Positions 33,310-42,342 of a stretch of DNA of 64,000 bases are shown here, piece by piece (within the stretch, counting starts at the first letter, position 1; each line of letters begins with the position of its first letter). Origin of the DNA: Curtobacterium sp. PhB115 (GTDB lineage: Bacteria > Actinomycetota > Actinomycetes > Actinomycetales > Microbacteriaceae); contig NZ_RJKR01000006.1 of NCBI RefSeq assembly GCF_003752025.1, forward strand, positions 345,466-409,465, given 5' to 3'. The notes beneath the pieces were generated by a model. The model made no database searches and was not told the DNA's origin. It saw only the letters and a program-made list of their open reading frames with translations. The position numbers and the translations under genes were made by a program.

Positions 33310-34050
33310 TCAGCGCAGGCCAGGGGCCGGCGGCAGGTCGCGCGCCCACTCCTCGATCGCCGAGGAGATCTGCTCGCGGGCGGCCTCGCGGCTGATGGTC
33401 GCCGTCCGGTCGCCCGGCTGGTCCCCGTAGGCGCCGAAGTCGGCGTGGTTCGAGCCCTGGACCTCGGTCATCGTCGCGGTCGACGGCAGCAGGTGCCGGG
33501 CTGCGTCGACCTTGTCGGGCGTCGAGAGCCCGTCACGCGAGCCCGAGACGCTCAGCACGTCGATGTACGAGCTGCTGATGTCGTTCGCGCAGTAGCTGCC
33601 GAGCAGCAGCAGGCCGTCCGCGTCCTGCGCGAGTTGGCAGGCGCGGACCCCGCCCAGCGAGTGGCCGCCGACTGCCCAGGTCGTGACGTCCGGCGCGTGC
33701 GCCTCGAAGGTGGAGAGCGGCCGGGTGTCGAAGAACGCGAGGTTCAGGGTCGGCTTCGTGATGACGACCGTCGTGCCGTTCGCGACCACCTGTCGGAAGG
33801 TCGCCATGTACGCGTAGGGATCGACCTTGGCGCCCGGGATGAACACGATGCCCTTGCCGTCGGCCTGCCCCGTCGGCGTCATCACCACGGAGTCACCGGC
33901 GTCCTGGACCGACACACGGTCGTCACGCCAGACCTGCAGCGCGGCGCTCCGGGTGCCCTGCATGACGATGTGCGCCCAGACGAGGAACACCACCACGACC
34001 ACCAGCAACACGGCGACGATCCCCGCGGTCCACCGCAGTACTCGGTTCAT
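33310..34050 (-). CDS. membrane-anchored alpha/beta hydrolase
   Basis: This 246-residue protein starts with one strongly hydrophobic segment (residues 8-28, AGIVAVLLVVVVVFLVWAHI) that acts as an uncleaved anchor, placing the catalytic domain outside. The hydrolase part has IVFIPGAKVDPYAY, the nucleophile elbow GGHSLGGVRA near residue 130, a late Asp in SGSRDGLSTPD and His in GSNHADFGAYGDQPG. Two Cys in the core may pair. The substrate is unknown. ATG 34050 has TACGGT 6 bases upstream. Confidence 0.85.
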   Translation of the reverse strand: MNRVLRWTAGIVAVLLVVVVVFLVWAHIVMQGTRSAALQVWRDDRVSVQDAGDSVVMTPTGQADGKGIVFIPGAKVDPYAYMATFRQVVANGTTVVITKPTLNLAFFDTRPLSTFEAHAPDVTTWAVGGHSLGGVRACQLAQDADGLLLLGSYCANDISSSYIDVLSVSGSRDGLSTPDKVDAARHLLPSTATMTEVQGSNHADFGAYGDQPGDRTATISREAAREQISSAIEEWARDLPPAPGLR

Positions 34051-34056
34051 GCGACC

Positions 34057-34062
34057 ACCGTA
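34057..34062 (-). promoter_or_regulatory. leaderless -10 box of the anchored hydrolase
   Basis: On the minus strand TACGGT lies 6 bases before ATG 34050. Confidence 0.6.
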
Positions 34063-34102
34063 CGGCGCATCAGGGGCGGGTCGGGCTCGTCGGGCGCGGA
34101 TG

Positions 34103-34153
34103 GTGAGCAGAAATGGTCGGGTGCGGGGATCGCACTCGACCATTTCTGCTCAC
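34103..34153. repeat. dispersed GTGAGCAG palindrome, copy 2
   Basis: A 23-bp stem with one G-T wobble (34103-34125 against 34131-34153) closes on a 5-base loop. It lies just past the hxlA stop and before the hydrolase promoter. Confidence 0.85.
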
Positions 34154-34166
34154 GAAGTGGCGCGCG

Positions 34167-34805
34167 TCAGACCGCGGCGGGCGCGGTGATCGCGGCGCGG
34201 ATCTCGGCGGCTGCTGCGCCGACGTCCGACGCGCTGTAGATCGCGCTGCCGGCGACGGCGATGCGGGCACCGGCCTCCTGCACCGATGCGACGGACGACG
34301 CGTTCACGCCACCGGCGATCGAGAACGGCACACCCGACTCCTTGCCGGCGTCGAGCAGCGCCCCGAAGGTGAAGCCCTCTTCCGCCTGCTCGTCGAGCCC
34401 GGCGTGCACCTCGACGAACTCAGCGCCGAGGGCGACGACCTCGCGGGCACGAGCGGCCTTGTCGGAGACGCCGATCAGGTCGACGACGATGCCCTTGCCG
34501 TGCTTCTTCGCGGCCTTGACGGCACCGACGATGGTCGAGTCACCGGCGACACCGAGGACGGTGACCAGGTCGGCACCCGCCGAGAACGCGATGTCGGCCT
34601 CGAGCTCACCGGCGTCCATCGTCTTGAGGTCGGCGAAGACGATCTTGTCCGGGTGGGCTTCCTTGATCGCGGTGACGGCGGACAGGCCGGCGCTCTTGAT
34701 CAGGGGCGTGCCGAGCTCGAGGACGTCGACGTGCGGCGCGGCCGCGGCGGCGAGTTCGAGGGCGGCTTCGGTGGTCAGGGTGTCCATGGCGAACTGGAGC
34801 TGCAT
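34167..34805 (-). CDS. hxlA: 3-hexulose-6-phosphate synthase
   Basis: This 212-residue TIM-barrel aldolase of the OMP-decarboxylase superfamily joins formaldehyde to ribulose 5-phosphate, or runs in reverse. MQLQFAMDTLTTEAALELA opens the protein. DVLELGTPLIKSAG near residue 32, the DLKTMDAGELEADIAF metal and catalytic site near 63 and FSIAGGVNASSV near 165 match HxlA. It lies 11 bases after hxlB, so the two make one operon. ATG 34805 has GAAAGG upstream. Confidence 0.93.
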   Translation of the reverse strand: MQLQFAMDTLTTEAALELAAAAAPHVDVLELGTPLIKSAGLSAVTAIKEAHPDKIVFADLKTMDAGELEADIAFSAGADLVTVLGVAGDSTIVGAVKAAKKHGKGIVVDLIGVSDKAARAREVVALGAEFVEVHAGLDEQAEEGFTFGALLDAGKESGVPFSIAGGVNASSVASVQEAGARIAVAGSAIYSASDVGAAAAEIRAAITAPAAV

Positions 34806-34816
34806 GTGGATGCCTT

Positions 34817-35380
34817 TCATTCGAGGTTGGCGTGTCGGGGCCAGAGGTCGTCGGCGGACTGCCCGCCGCGGGACCAGAGCGTGTGGAACAGGGCGTCGCC
34901 GATCAGTGCGACGGCCTGTTCGAAGAGGCTGCCGGCGTACTGCGCCGAGGCCGTGCCGGAGCGGTCGGTCTTCGTCGCCGCGGGAACCACGAGGGTGACG
35001 TCGGCGACCTCGGACAGCGGGGAGTCGTCGGTGGTCGACAGGGCGACGACGGATGCACCGACCTCGTGCGCGGTGCGCGCGGCCTGCACGATGCCGGTGG
35101 TCGTGCCGGACCCGCTCGCGACGAGGAGCACGTCCCCGGGGCGGATCGCGGGCGTGGTGACCTCGCCGACGACGTGGACGTCGCGCCCGAGGTGCATAAG
35201 CCGCATCGCGGTCATGCGCAACGCGAGTCCGGAGCGCCCGGCGCCGTGCACGAACACCCGTTCGGCGCCCTCGATCAGCTCGGCGGCCCGTGCGGCGGAC
35301 GCTTCGTCGAGGTGCGCGGTGACGTCGTCGACCTCGCGGACGACGAGTGCGAGCGACTCGGTGACGGTGGGTGCTGCCAT
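34817..35380 (-). CDS. hxlB: 6-phospho-3-hexuloisomerase
   Basis: This 187-residue SIS-domain isomerase converts 3-hexulose 6-phosphate to fructose 6-phosphate. VFVHGAGRSGLALRMTAMRL near residue 42 and VLLVASGSGTTTGIVQAART near 84 bind the phosphosugar, and the C-terminal QADDLWPRHANLE-like end is typical of HxlB. With hxlA it forms the ribulose monophosphate module used for formaldehyde fixation or ribose 5-phosphate supply. ATG 35380 has CAGGCT 7 bases upstream. Confidence 0.93.
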   Translation of the reverse strand: MAAPTVTESLALVVREVDDVTAHLDEASAARAAELIEGAERVFVHGAGRSGLALRMTAMRLMHLGRDVHVVGEVTTPAIRPGDVLLVASGSGTTTGIVQAARTAHEVGASVVALSTTDDSPLSEVADVTLVVPAATKTDRSGTASAQYAGSLFEQAVALIGDALFHTLWSRGGQSADDLWPRHANLE

Positions 35381-35387
35381 GCCCTCG

Positions 35388-35393
35388 AGCCTG
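35388..35393 (-). promoter_or_regulatory. possible leaderless -10 box of hxlB
   Basis: On the minus strand CAGGCT lies 7 bases before ATG 35380. The region from 35394 to 35477 is the shared regulatory gap with the divergent LuxR gene. Confidence 0.45.
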
Positions 35394-35477
35394 GTGCGCG
35401 CAGGGCGACGGCGCCGCTACCCGCGTCGGCGGGCATCCCACCCGATCGGGTGGCCCCGTCCGCACGGGTGGGACAGG

Positions 35478-35483
35478 TAGGTT
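35478..35483 (+). promoter_or_regulatory. leaderless -10 box of the HATPase-LuxR gene
   Basis: TAGGTT lies 8 bases before ATG 35492. Confidence 0.45.
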
Positions 35484-35491
35484 CGGCTCCC

Positions 35492-36337
35492 ATGGACGCC
35501 ATCGCACCCGACCGGGAGGCCCGTGGCGAGCCCGCCAGTCGTCTCGCGGCATCGGAGCACGCCAGGACGGTGGCCGAGCAGGCGGACCGGCACGCCCTCA
35601 CCCTCGAGTCCGTGCTCGCCGTGCTCCGCTCACCGCGAGTGTCCGACGCCGCCGCGCGGGCCGAGGCCGTCGAGATCGCGTCGGCCGCACTCGTCGACCT
35701 GCGCACCGAGACCGACCAGCAGCGCAGCACCCTGCTCGAGCCGGTCACCGGCGCGTTCTCGCGCCTCCGAGCCGACCTGCGCCCGCTCGTCCGGTTCGGC
35801 GACCTCGACGTGCAGTTCGTCGAGCCGCCCACCACCGGGCGAGCACTGCCCGGTGACGTCGCCCACGCGGCCCGGGCCATCGTCCGGACCGCCGTGCTCG
35901 CCCTGGTCGACGGCGGTGCGGCCAAGCGGGTCCGCATCCAGTGGGACTGCGACGGCCGGAACCTGCTCATGCAGCTCCGCGACGACGGGTCCGGAACCCT
36001 CGACGTGCACGACGACGCCATGCGGCCGATCGCGGAACGGGTCGTCACCCTCGACGGCCGCGTCCAGGTGTCGAGCACACCGGACTGGGGCTCGGTGCTC
36101 GACATCTCGCTGCCCCTCGACCCGTCGCCGACCGAGGTGGACTCGGTCGCGGACGACGACCTCACCCCGCGGGAGCGCGACGTGCTGCGGCTGCTCGCGA
36201 CGGGCGTCGGCAACCGGGAGATCGCCGAGGGCCTGGGCATCAGCGTCAACACCGTGAAGTACCACGTGGCGAACCTGCTCCGGAAGCACGGCGCCCGCAC
36301 CCGTGCCGAGCTCGCCGCCTTCAGTTCCCGGGCGTGA
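35492..36337 (+). CDS. LuxR-family regulator with fused HATPase-like domain
   Basis: This 281-residue protein has a helical N-terminal third, then a histidine-kinase-type ATPase domain (about residues 110-205; ATP-lid motif LRDDGSGTLDV near 166, ending SSTPDWGSVLDISLPL). It ends in a NarL/LuxR helix-turn-helix (DDLTPRERDVLRLLATGVGN, then REIAEGLGISVNTVKYHVAN). No phosphoacceptor His box or receiver domain is visible, so it looks like a one-protein sensor-regulator. It is divergent from hxlBA, its likely target. Its last 17 bases overlap the end of convergent kdpE. Confidence 0.85.
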   Translation: MDAIAPDREARGEPASRLAASEHARTVAEQADRHALTLESVLAVLRSPRVSDAAARAEAVEIASAALVDLRTETDQQRSTLLEPVTGAFSRLRADLRPLVRFGDLDVQFVEPPTTGRALPGDVAHAARAIVRTAVLALVDGGAAKRVRIQWDCDGRNLLMQLRDDGSGTLDVHDDAMRPIAERVVTLDGRVQVSSTPDWGSVLDISLPLDPSPTEVDSVADDDLTPRERDVLRLLATGVGNREIAEGLGISVNTVKYHVANLLRKHGARTRAELAAFSSRA

Positions 36338-37022
36338 CCCCGGCCGGGCTGAACCGGTAGCCCATGCCGGACTCGGTGACCAGGTAGCGCGGGTGCGCGG
36401 GGTCCGGCTCGAGCTTCCGCCGCAGCTGCGCCACGTAGAGCCGCAGGTACCCGGAGTCGTTGCCGTGCGACGGCCCCCACACCTCGGTCAGGAGCATCTC
36501 CCGGGTCATCAGCCGATCGGGGTTCGTGACGAGCACCTCGAGCAGTCGCCACTCGGTGGGCGTCAAGCGGATCGCGGGGCCCTCCGGTGCGGTGACCTGC
36601 TTCGCGACGAGGTCCACGACGAGGTCGCCGATCCGGATCGTCGGCGCGCTGTCGACGCCGGCCGGAGCACGACGTCGTCCGAGGGCCCGCAACCGCGCCA
36701 GCAGCTCGTCCATCTGGAACGGCTTGGTCACGTAGTCGTCCGCGCCGGCGTCGAGTGCGTCGACCTTGTCGGAGGAGTCGGTCCGTCCGGAGAGCACGAG
36801 CACCGGCACCTGCGACCAGCCGCGGATGCCCTCGAGCACCCCGATCCCGTCCAGGCGCGGCATCCCGAGGTCGAGCATCACGATGTCCGGGCGCTCGGTG
36901 ATGACGGCGTCGATCGCGGCTCGGCCGTCCGTCGCCGTCACGACCTCGTACCCGCGGGCGGCGAGCGTGACGGACAGTGCGCGGACGAGCTGTGCGTCGT
37001 CGTCGGCGATCAGGACCTTCAC
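36321..37022 (-). CDS. kdpE: KdpE response regulator
   Basis: This 233-residue OmpR/PhoB-type response regulator has a receiver domain with ADDD at residues 6-9, phosphoacceptor Asp in MLDLGMP near 51 and Lys in TKPF near 100, then a winged-helix DNA-binding domain (LTPTEWRLLEVLVTNPDRLM; GYLRLYVAQLRRKLEPDP). It activates the kdp operon when potassium is low. GTG 37022 overlaps the kdpD stop by four bases. Its 3' end overlaps the convergent LuxR gene by 17 bases. Confidence 0.94.
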   Translation of the reverse strand: MKVLIADDDAQLVRALSVTLAARGYEVVTATDGRAAIDAVITERPDIVMLDLGMPRLDGIGVLEGIRGWSQVPVLVLSGRTDSSDKVDALDAGADDYVTKPFQMDELLARLRALGRRRAPAGVDSAPTIRIGDLVVDLVAKQVTAPEGPAIRLTPTEWRLLEVLVTNPDRLMTREMLLTEVWGPSHGNDSGYLRLYVAQLRRKLEPDPAHPRYLVTESGMGYRFSPAGVTPGN

Positions 37023-39511
37023 CGGGCCTCCACTCCCACGTGCCCGGCGATCGGCAGCCGCACCACGACGGTGAGCCCACCACCCGGGGTGTCGTCGACC
37101 TCGATCGTGCCGCCCATGCCCTCGGTGAAGCCCCGGGCGAGCGCGAGCCCGAGGCCGAGCCCGGTGTCGTTGTCGGTGTCACCGAGTCGCTGGAACGGTT
37201 GGAAGACCTCGTCGACGCGGTCGGACGGGATGCCGGGGCCGTGGTCGGCGATGCGCAGTTCGACCCCGCCACCGAAGGCGCTCGCCGCGACGCGGACCCG
37301 GGTGCCGGTCGGTGCGTACCGTGCGGCGTTCGCGAGGACGTTCACGACCACGCGCTGCAGCAGCCCGGGATCGGCGAGCACCGGTGGCAGGTCCGGCGGG
37401 AGGTCGAGGTCGACGGTCTCCGGTCCGAGCTCGAGTTCGTCGAGCGCGGGGGCGACCACCGTCTCGAGGGCCGTGGGCACGGGGGTGACCGCGAGCACTC
37501 CGGCCTGCACCCGACTGACGTCCAGCAGGTCTGCCAACAGCACCGCGAGCTGACCGAGGCTCTCGTCGGCGGTCGCGAGCAGCGCCTCCCGGTCGGCTCC
37601 GGACAGGTCGATGTCCACCGCACGGAGGGTCTGCACGGCGGCCGAGGCGGCCGCGATCGGCCGACGGACGTCGTGGCCGACCGCGGCGAGGATCGCGCTG
37701 CGGACGCGGTCCGCTGCCGCGATCCGCTCCGCGTCGACGGCGGTGCGCGTCAGGTCACGGTGCTCGACCGCCGCGTCGAGCTGCTGCTCGACGACGCGCA
37801 GCAGTCGGCGCTGGGTCGGGTCGTCCGGCGCACCCGCGAACTCGAGCACGGCACCGGACGGGAGGCGCGTGGCTGCGTCCGGCGTCTCGCCGAACGTCCC
37901 CGAGGTGGCCGGCTCGTCGTTCCCCTGCCGGATCCGGACGCCGGCGAACCCGAAGGCCTCGCGGGTGCGGTCGAGCAGCGCCTGCAGGGCGTCGTCGCCG
38001 CGGAGGACACTGCCGGCGATCCCCATCAGCAACCCCGACTCAGCGGCCGCACGGCGAGCGGCACGCGAGCGTCGGGCTGACCGGTCCACGACGAAGCTCA
38101 CGAGCACGGCGCTGATCACGTACATGACCAGGGCGAACAGGTGCCACGGCTGCTGCACCGTGACCATGTGCAGGGGTTGGACGAAGAAGAAGTCGAGACT
38201 CAGTCCGGACAGCACCGCCGTGAACACCGCGGGCCACATCCCGCCGACGAGCGCCACGACGAGCACGAGCAACTGGTACGCCAGCACGTCCACGGTGATG
38301 GCATCGGGGTCGCTGCCGATCGACAGCAGCCAGGTGAGCAGGGGGCCGAGCACGAGCGAGAGTGCGAACGCGGCGGCGATCCGCCCGCGGGACAGGCTGC
38401 CGCCGAGCTTCGGCAGGGTGAAGCCGCCGCCGGCCCGATCGTGGGTGACGACGTGCACGTCGATGTCCCCGGACTCCCGGATGACCGTGTTGCCGATCCC
38501 CGGACCGGTCAGCGCGGCGGCGATCCGGCTTCGGCGACTCACGCCGATGACGATCTGCGTCGCGTCGATCGACCGCGCGAACCGGACGAGGGTCGACGGT
38601 ACGTCGTCGCCGACCACCTGGTGGTAGGTGCCACCGAGCTGTTCGAGCACGGTGCGTTGCGCGCCGAGTGCGCCCGGGTGCCGCTCGCGCAGGCCGTCGT
38701 TCGTCGTCACGTGCACGGCTGCGAGTTCTCCCCCGGCGCTCCTGGCCGCGATCCGGGCACCCCGCCGCAGCAGGGTCTCGCCCTCGGGGCCGCCGGTCAG
38801 GGCGACCAGCACGCGCTCCCGGGTCTCCCACCGGTGCTCGATGCCGTGCTCGGCGCGGTACGCCCGGAGTGCGTCGTCGACCTCGTCGGCCAGCCAGAGC
38901 AGCGCGATCTCGCGCAGGGCCGTCAGGTTCCCGAGCCGGAAGTAGTTCGACAGAGCCGCATCGATCCGGGCAGCCGGGTACACGAGCCCGTCGGAGAGCC
39001 GTTCGCGCAGGGCAGCCGGTGCCAGGTCGACGACCTCGATCTGGTCGGCCGCGCGCACCACGGCGTCGGGGACGGTCTCGCGCTGCACGGTGCCGGTGAT
39101 CTCGCGGACCACGTCACCGAGGGACTGCATGTGCTGCACGTTGACGGTCGAGATGACGTCGATGCCAGCGGCCCGCAGCGCCTCGACGTCCTGCCAGCGC
39201 TTCTCGTTCGCACTGCCGGGAGCGTTCGTGTGCGCGAGTTCGTCGACCAGCGCGACCTCGGGTGCCCGCCGGAGCACGGCGTCGAGGTCCAGGTCGTCGA
39301 GCTCCACACCGCGGTGGTCCACGGTGCGGCGCGGGATGACCTCGAGGCCGGCGACGAGGGCGGCGGTGGCAGCTCGTTCGTGCGTCTCGACGACGGCGAC
39401 CACGACGTCCCGGCCCTCGTCGAGCAGCCGGCGGCCCTCCTCGAGCATGGTGAACGTCTTGCCGACGCCCGGTGCGGCACCGAGCAGGACCCGTAGCTTG
39501 CCGCGCTTCAC
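37019..39511 (-). CDS. kdpD: KdpD sensor histidine kinase
   Basis: This 830-residue membrane sensor has the KdpD N-terminal domain with Walker A GAAPGVGKT (residues 11-19), a universal-stress-protein-like domain, four clustered membrane segments (about residues 385-490), a GAF-like linker and a histidine kinase core (phosphoacceptor His in VGHDVRRPIAAA near 613; N box NVLANAARYA; G boxes DHGPGIP and GLGLGLALA). It senses potassium limitation and phosphorylates KdpE. GTG 39511 has AGAGGA upstream. It is separated from kdpC by a 126-base gap with nested palindromes. Confidence 0.95.
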   Translation of the reverse strand: MKRGKLRVLLGAAPGVGKTFTMLEEGRRLLDEGRDVVVAVVETHERAATAALVAGLEVIPRRTVDHRGVELDDLDLDAVLRRAPEVALVDELAHTNAPGSANEKRWQDVEALRAAGIDVISTVNVQHMQSLGDVVREITGTVQRETVPDAVVRAADQIEVVDLAPAALRERLSDGLVYPAARIDAALSNYFRLGNLTALREIALLWLADEVDDALRAYRAEHGIEHRWETRERVLVALTGGPEGETLLRRGARIAARSAGGELAAVHVTTNDGLRERHPGALGAQRTVLEQLGGTYHQVVGDDVPSTLVRFARSIDATQIVIGVSRRSRIAAALTGPGIGNTVIRESGDIDVHVVTHDRAGGGFTLPKLGGSLSRGRIAAAFALSLVLGPLLTWLLSIGSDPDAITVDVLAYQLLVLVVALVGGMWPAVFTAVLSGLSLDFFFVQPLHMVTVQQPWHLFALVMYVISAVLVSFVVDRSARRSRAARRAAAESGLLMGIAGSVLRGDDALQALLDRTREAFGFAGVRIRQGNDEPATSGTFGETPDAATRLPSGAVLEFAGAPDDPTQRRLLRVVEQQLDAAVEHRDLTRTAVDAERIAAADRVRSAILAAVGHDVRRPIAAASAAVQTLRAVDIDLSGADREALLATADESLGQLAVLLADLLDVSRVQAGVLAVTPVPTALETVVAPALDELELGPETVDLDLPPDLPPVLADPGLLQRVVVNVLANAARYAPTGTRVRVAASAFGGGVELRIADHGPGIPSDRVDEVFQPFQRLGDTDNDTGLGLGLALARGFTEGMGGTIEVDDTPGGGLTVVVRLPIAGHVGVEAR

Positions 39512-39567
39512 GTGCTCATCCTCTCGCGTCGGGTTCCGCGGCGGGCGCGAGGCCCGTCGCAGTGCGG

Positions 39568-39635
39568 GATCGCGCCCCCGTGTGGTCATCGCGCCCCGGT
39601 GAGTCGGGGCGCGATGACCACCGCGGGGCGCGATC
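39568..39635. repeat. nested palindromes between kdpC and kdpD
   Basis: A 16-bp stem (39582-39597 against 39606-39621, GTGGTCATCGCGCCCC) is enclosed by an 11-bp inverted repeat GATCGCGCCCC (39568-39578 against 39625-39635). It falls exactly between the structural and sensory kdp genes, where it may attenuate transcription or protect the upstream RNA. Confidence 0.8.
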
Positions 39636-39637
39636 GA

Positions 39638-40240
39638 TCACGAGGACGCCTTCGCGAGCGCCAGGTTCAGGGCCAGCACGTTCACCACGGGCTCGCCGAG
39701 GAATCCGAGCTGCCGCGACTCGGTGTGCGATGCGACCAACTGCCGCACGGTGTCCGCAGGCAGGCCGCGTGCCGCCGCCACCCGCGCCACCTGCTGGGAC
39801 GCGTAGGCGGGGCTGATGTCCGGGTCGAGACCCGAGCCCGATGCGGTGACGGCGTCGGCAGGCACCTGCGCAGCGGGGACCCCGTCGGCCTTCGCCAGCG
39901 CCGCACGACGCTCCTCCACAGCCTTGAGCAGGTCCGGGTTGTTCGGCCCGAGGTTCGAGCCGGAGGACGCCCCCGCGTCGTAGCCGTCCCCGGCGGCAGA
40001 CGGCCGCGACTGGAACCAGCGATCAGCCTGCTTGCCGGAGAAGGACTGCCCGATGAGCGACGACCCGACGAGCTTGCCGGACGAGTCCGTGACCATCGAG
40101 CCGTTGGCCTGGTCGTGGAACGCCGCCTGGCCGACGCCCCAGACGGCGAGCGGGTAGCCGACGCCGAGCACGACGGTGGCGACGAGGGTGAGGCGGATGG
40201 CCACACCGGCGGAACGGAAGGTGGAACGTGCAGATGCCAT
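39638..40240 (-). CDS. kdpC: KdpC potassium-transporting ATPase subunit
   Basis: This 200-residue single-pass membrane subunit has an N-terminal anchor (residues 14-36) and an outward domain with SSLIGQSFSGKQADRWFQSRP, SGSGLDPDISPAYASQQVAR and GEPVVNVLALNLAL, all KdpC signatures. It stabilises the KdpFABC complex. I used ATG 40240; GTG 40243 directly before it is an alternative that overlaps the TAG stop of kdpB by one base. Confidence 0.94.
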   Translation of the reverse strand: MASARSTFRSAGVAIRLTLVATVVLGVGYPLAVWGVGQAAFHDQANGSMVTDSSGKLVGSSLIGQSFSGKQADRWFQSRPSAAGDGYDAGASSGSNLGPNNPDLLKAVEERRAALAKADGVPAAQVPADAVTASGSGLDPDISPAYASQQVARVAAARGLPADTVRQLVASHTESRQLGFLGEPVVNVLALNLALAKASS

Positions 40241-40242
40241 CA

Positions 40243-42342
40243 CTAGAACCCCGGGATGAGACCGACCACGAGGTCGATCAGTTTGATGCCGATGAAGGGG
40301 ACGATCACGCCGCCCAACCCGTAGACGAGCAGGTTGCGGCCGAGGATCGACGACGCTGCAGCAGCGCGGTACTGCACGCCACGCAGGGACAGCGGGATGA
40401 GCGCCACGATGACGAGCGCGTTGAAGACGACGGCCGACAGGATCGCGGACGACGGGCTGTGCAGGCCCATGACGTTGAGCGCCGCGAGCCCGGGGAAGGC
40501 CGCCTGGAACATCGCCGGGATGATCGCGAAGTACTTCGCGACGTCGTTGGCGATGGAGAACGTGGTCAGGGCTCCGCGGGTGATGAGCAGCTGCTTGCCG
40601 ATGCGGACGACGTCGATGAGCTTGGTCGGGTCGGAGTCGAGGTCGACCATGTTGCCCGCCTCCTTCGCCGCCGTCGTGCCGGTGTTCATCGCGACGCCGA
40701 CGTCCGCCTGCGCCAGGGCCGGGGCGTCGTTCGTGCCGTCACCGGTCATCGCGACGAGGTTGCCGCCCTCCTGTTCGCGCTTGATGTAGGCGAGCTTGTC
40801 CTCCGGCGTGGCCTCGGCGAGGAAGTCGTCCACGCCGGCCTCGTGCGCGATCGCGGCCGCGGTGCGGGGGTTGTCGCCGGTGATCATCACCGTGCGGATG
40901 CCCATCGACCGGAGCTCGGCGAACCGGGCCGCCATGCCGTCCTTGACGACGTCCTTCAGGTGCACGACGCCGAGCAGCGCGACCGCGCCGGTGGACGATC
41001 GGCGACCGACGACGAGCGGGGTGCCACCCTGGTCGGAGATCTCCGCGACGGTCGCGTCGATCGCGGCCACCAAACCGGTGTCGGGGGTGTCTGCCCAGGC
41101 GAGCACTGCTGAAGCGGCCCCCTTCCGGATCTGCGACCCGTCCGGCAGGTCCAGGCCGGACATGCGCGTCTGCGCCGTGAACGGCACCTCGACGGCGCCG
41201 TCCGGCAGTGCCGGCGTCACCCCTGCCTCAGCAGCGAGCGACACGATCGAGCGTCCTTCCGGGGTGCTGTCGGCAGCACTCGACAGCGCAGCCGCTTCCA
41301 TGAGCGAGGCTTCCGGCACCCCCGGTACCGGCACCACCCGCGACGCCCGACGGTTGCCGTACGTGATCGTTCCAGTCTTGTCGAGCAGCAGGGTGGTGAT
41401 GTCGCCAGCGGCCTCGACCGCGCGGCCGGACATCGCGAGCACGTTGTGCTGCACGAGCCGGTCCATGCCGGCGATGCCGATCGCGGAGAGCAGCGCCCCG
41501 ATGGTGGTCGGGATGAGGCAGACGAGCAGGGCGATCAGGACGGGGACGCTGACCGTCGCGCCGACGAGTCCCGCGATGGGCTGCATCGTCAGGCAGACGA
41601 TCACGAAGACGATCGACAACGAGGCGAGCAGGATGTTCAGCGCGATCTCGTTCGGCGTCTTCTGGCGGGCGGCGCCCTCGACGAGCCGGATCATCCGGTC
41701 GATGAAGGTCTCGCCCGGGGTCGAGGTGATGCGCACGATGATCCGGTCCGACAGCACCCGGGTACCGCCGGTGACGGCACTGCGGTCGCCGCCGGACTCG
41801 CGGATGACGGGTGCGGACTCGCCGGTGACGGCCGACTCGTCGACCGAGGCGATGCCGTCGATGACGTCACCGTCACCGGGGATCACCTCGCCGGCGACCA
41901 CCACGACGACGTCCCCCTTGGCCAGGTCGACGGACGCGATCTCCTCGGTCGCGTTGCCGACCGCCGCAGCGTCGGCCTGGTCGTAGCCGAGTACCCGACG
42001 GGCGCTCGTGGTCGAGCGGGTCTTCCGCAGGGTGTCGGCCTGCGCCTTGCCCCGGCCCTCGGCGACCGACTCCGCCAGGTTGGCGAAGACAACGGTCAGC
42101 CAGAGCCACACGGCGATGGCGATGGTGAACGCGGACGGCTCGACGATGGCGGCCGCCGTCGTCAGCGCCGCGCCGACCTCGACGATGAACATGACGGGGT
42201 TCCGCCACATGAGTCGCGGATCGAGTTTCCGCAGGGCGCCCGGGAGGCCCGCCACCAGTTGGCGGGGCCCGAACGCGGTCGAGCGGGTGGTCGGCTCCAC
42301 GGCGGTGCGCGGCTCCGGCTCGGTGGTCACGGGGGCGGTCAT
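40243..42342 (-). CDS. kdpB: KdpB potassium-transporting P-type ATPase
   Basis: This 699-residue catalytic subunit is a P-type ATPase. The phosphorylated Asp lies in DKTGT at residue 321. TGES in the actuator domain ([14 protein letters not shown]), the TGDN and [20 protein letters not shown] hinge motifs and about seven membrane segments are present. It hydrolyses ATP to drive potassium uptake through KdpA. ATG 42342 overlaps the kdpA stop (ATGA). Confidence 0.96.
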   Translation of the reverse strand: MTAPVTTEPEPRTAVEPTTRSTAFGPRQLVAGLPGALRKLDPRLMWRNPVMFIVEVGAALTTAAAIVEPSAFTIAIAVWLWLTVVFANLAESVAEGRGKAQADTLRKTRSTTSARRVLGYDQADAAAVGNATEEIASVDLAKGDVVVVVAGEVIPGDGDVIDGIASVDESAVTGESAPVIRESGGDRSAVTGGTRVLSDRIIVRITSTPGETFIDRMIRLVEGAARQKTPNEIALNILLASLSIVFVIVCLTMQPIAGLVGATVSVPVLIALLVCLIPTTIGALLSAIGIAGMDRLVQHNVLAMSGRAVEAAGDITTLLLDKTGTITYGNRRASRVVPVPGVPEASLMEAAALSSAADSTPEGRSIVSLAAEAGVTPALPDGAVEVPFTAQTRMSGLDLPDGSQIRKGAASAVLAWADTPDTGLVAAIDATVAEISDQGGTPLVVGRRSSTGAVALLGVVHLKDVVKDGMAARFAELRSMGIRTVMITGDNPRTAAAIAHEAGVDDFLAEATPEDKLAYIKREQEGGNLVAMTGDGTNDAPALAQADVGVAMNTGTTAAKEAGNMVDLDSDPTKLIDVVRIGKQLLITRGALTTFSIANDVAKYFAIIPAMFQAAFPGLAALNVMGLHSPSSAILSAVVFNALVIVALIPLSLRGVQYRAAAASSILGRNLLVYGLGGVIVPFIGIKLIDLVVGLIPGF

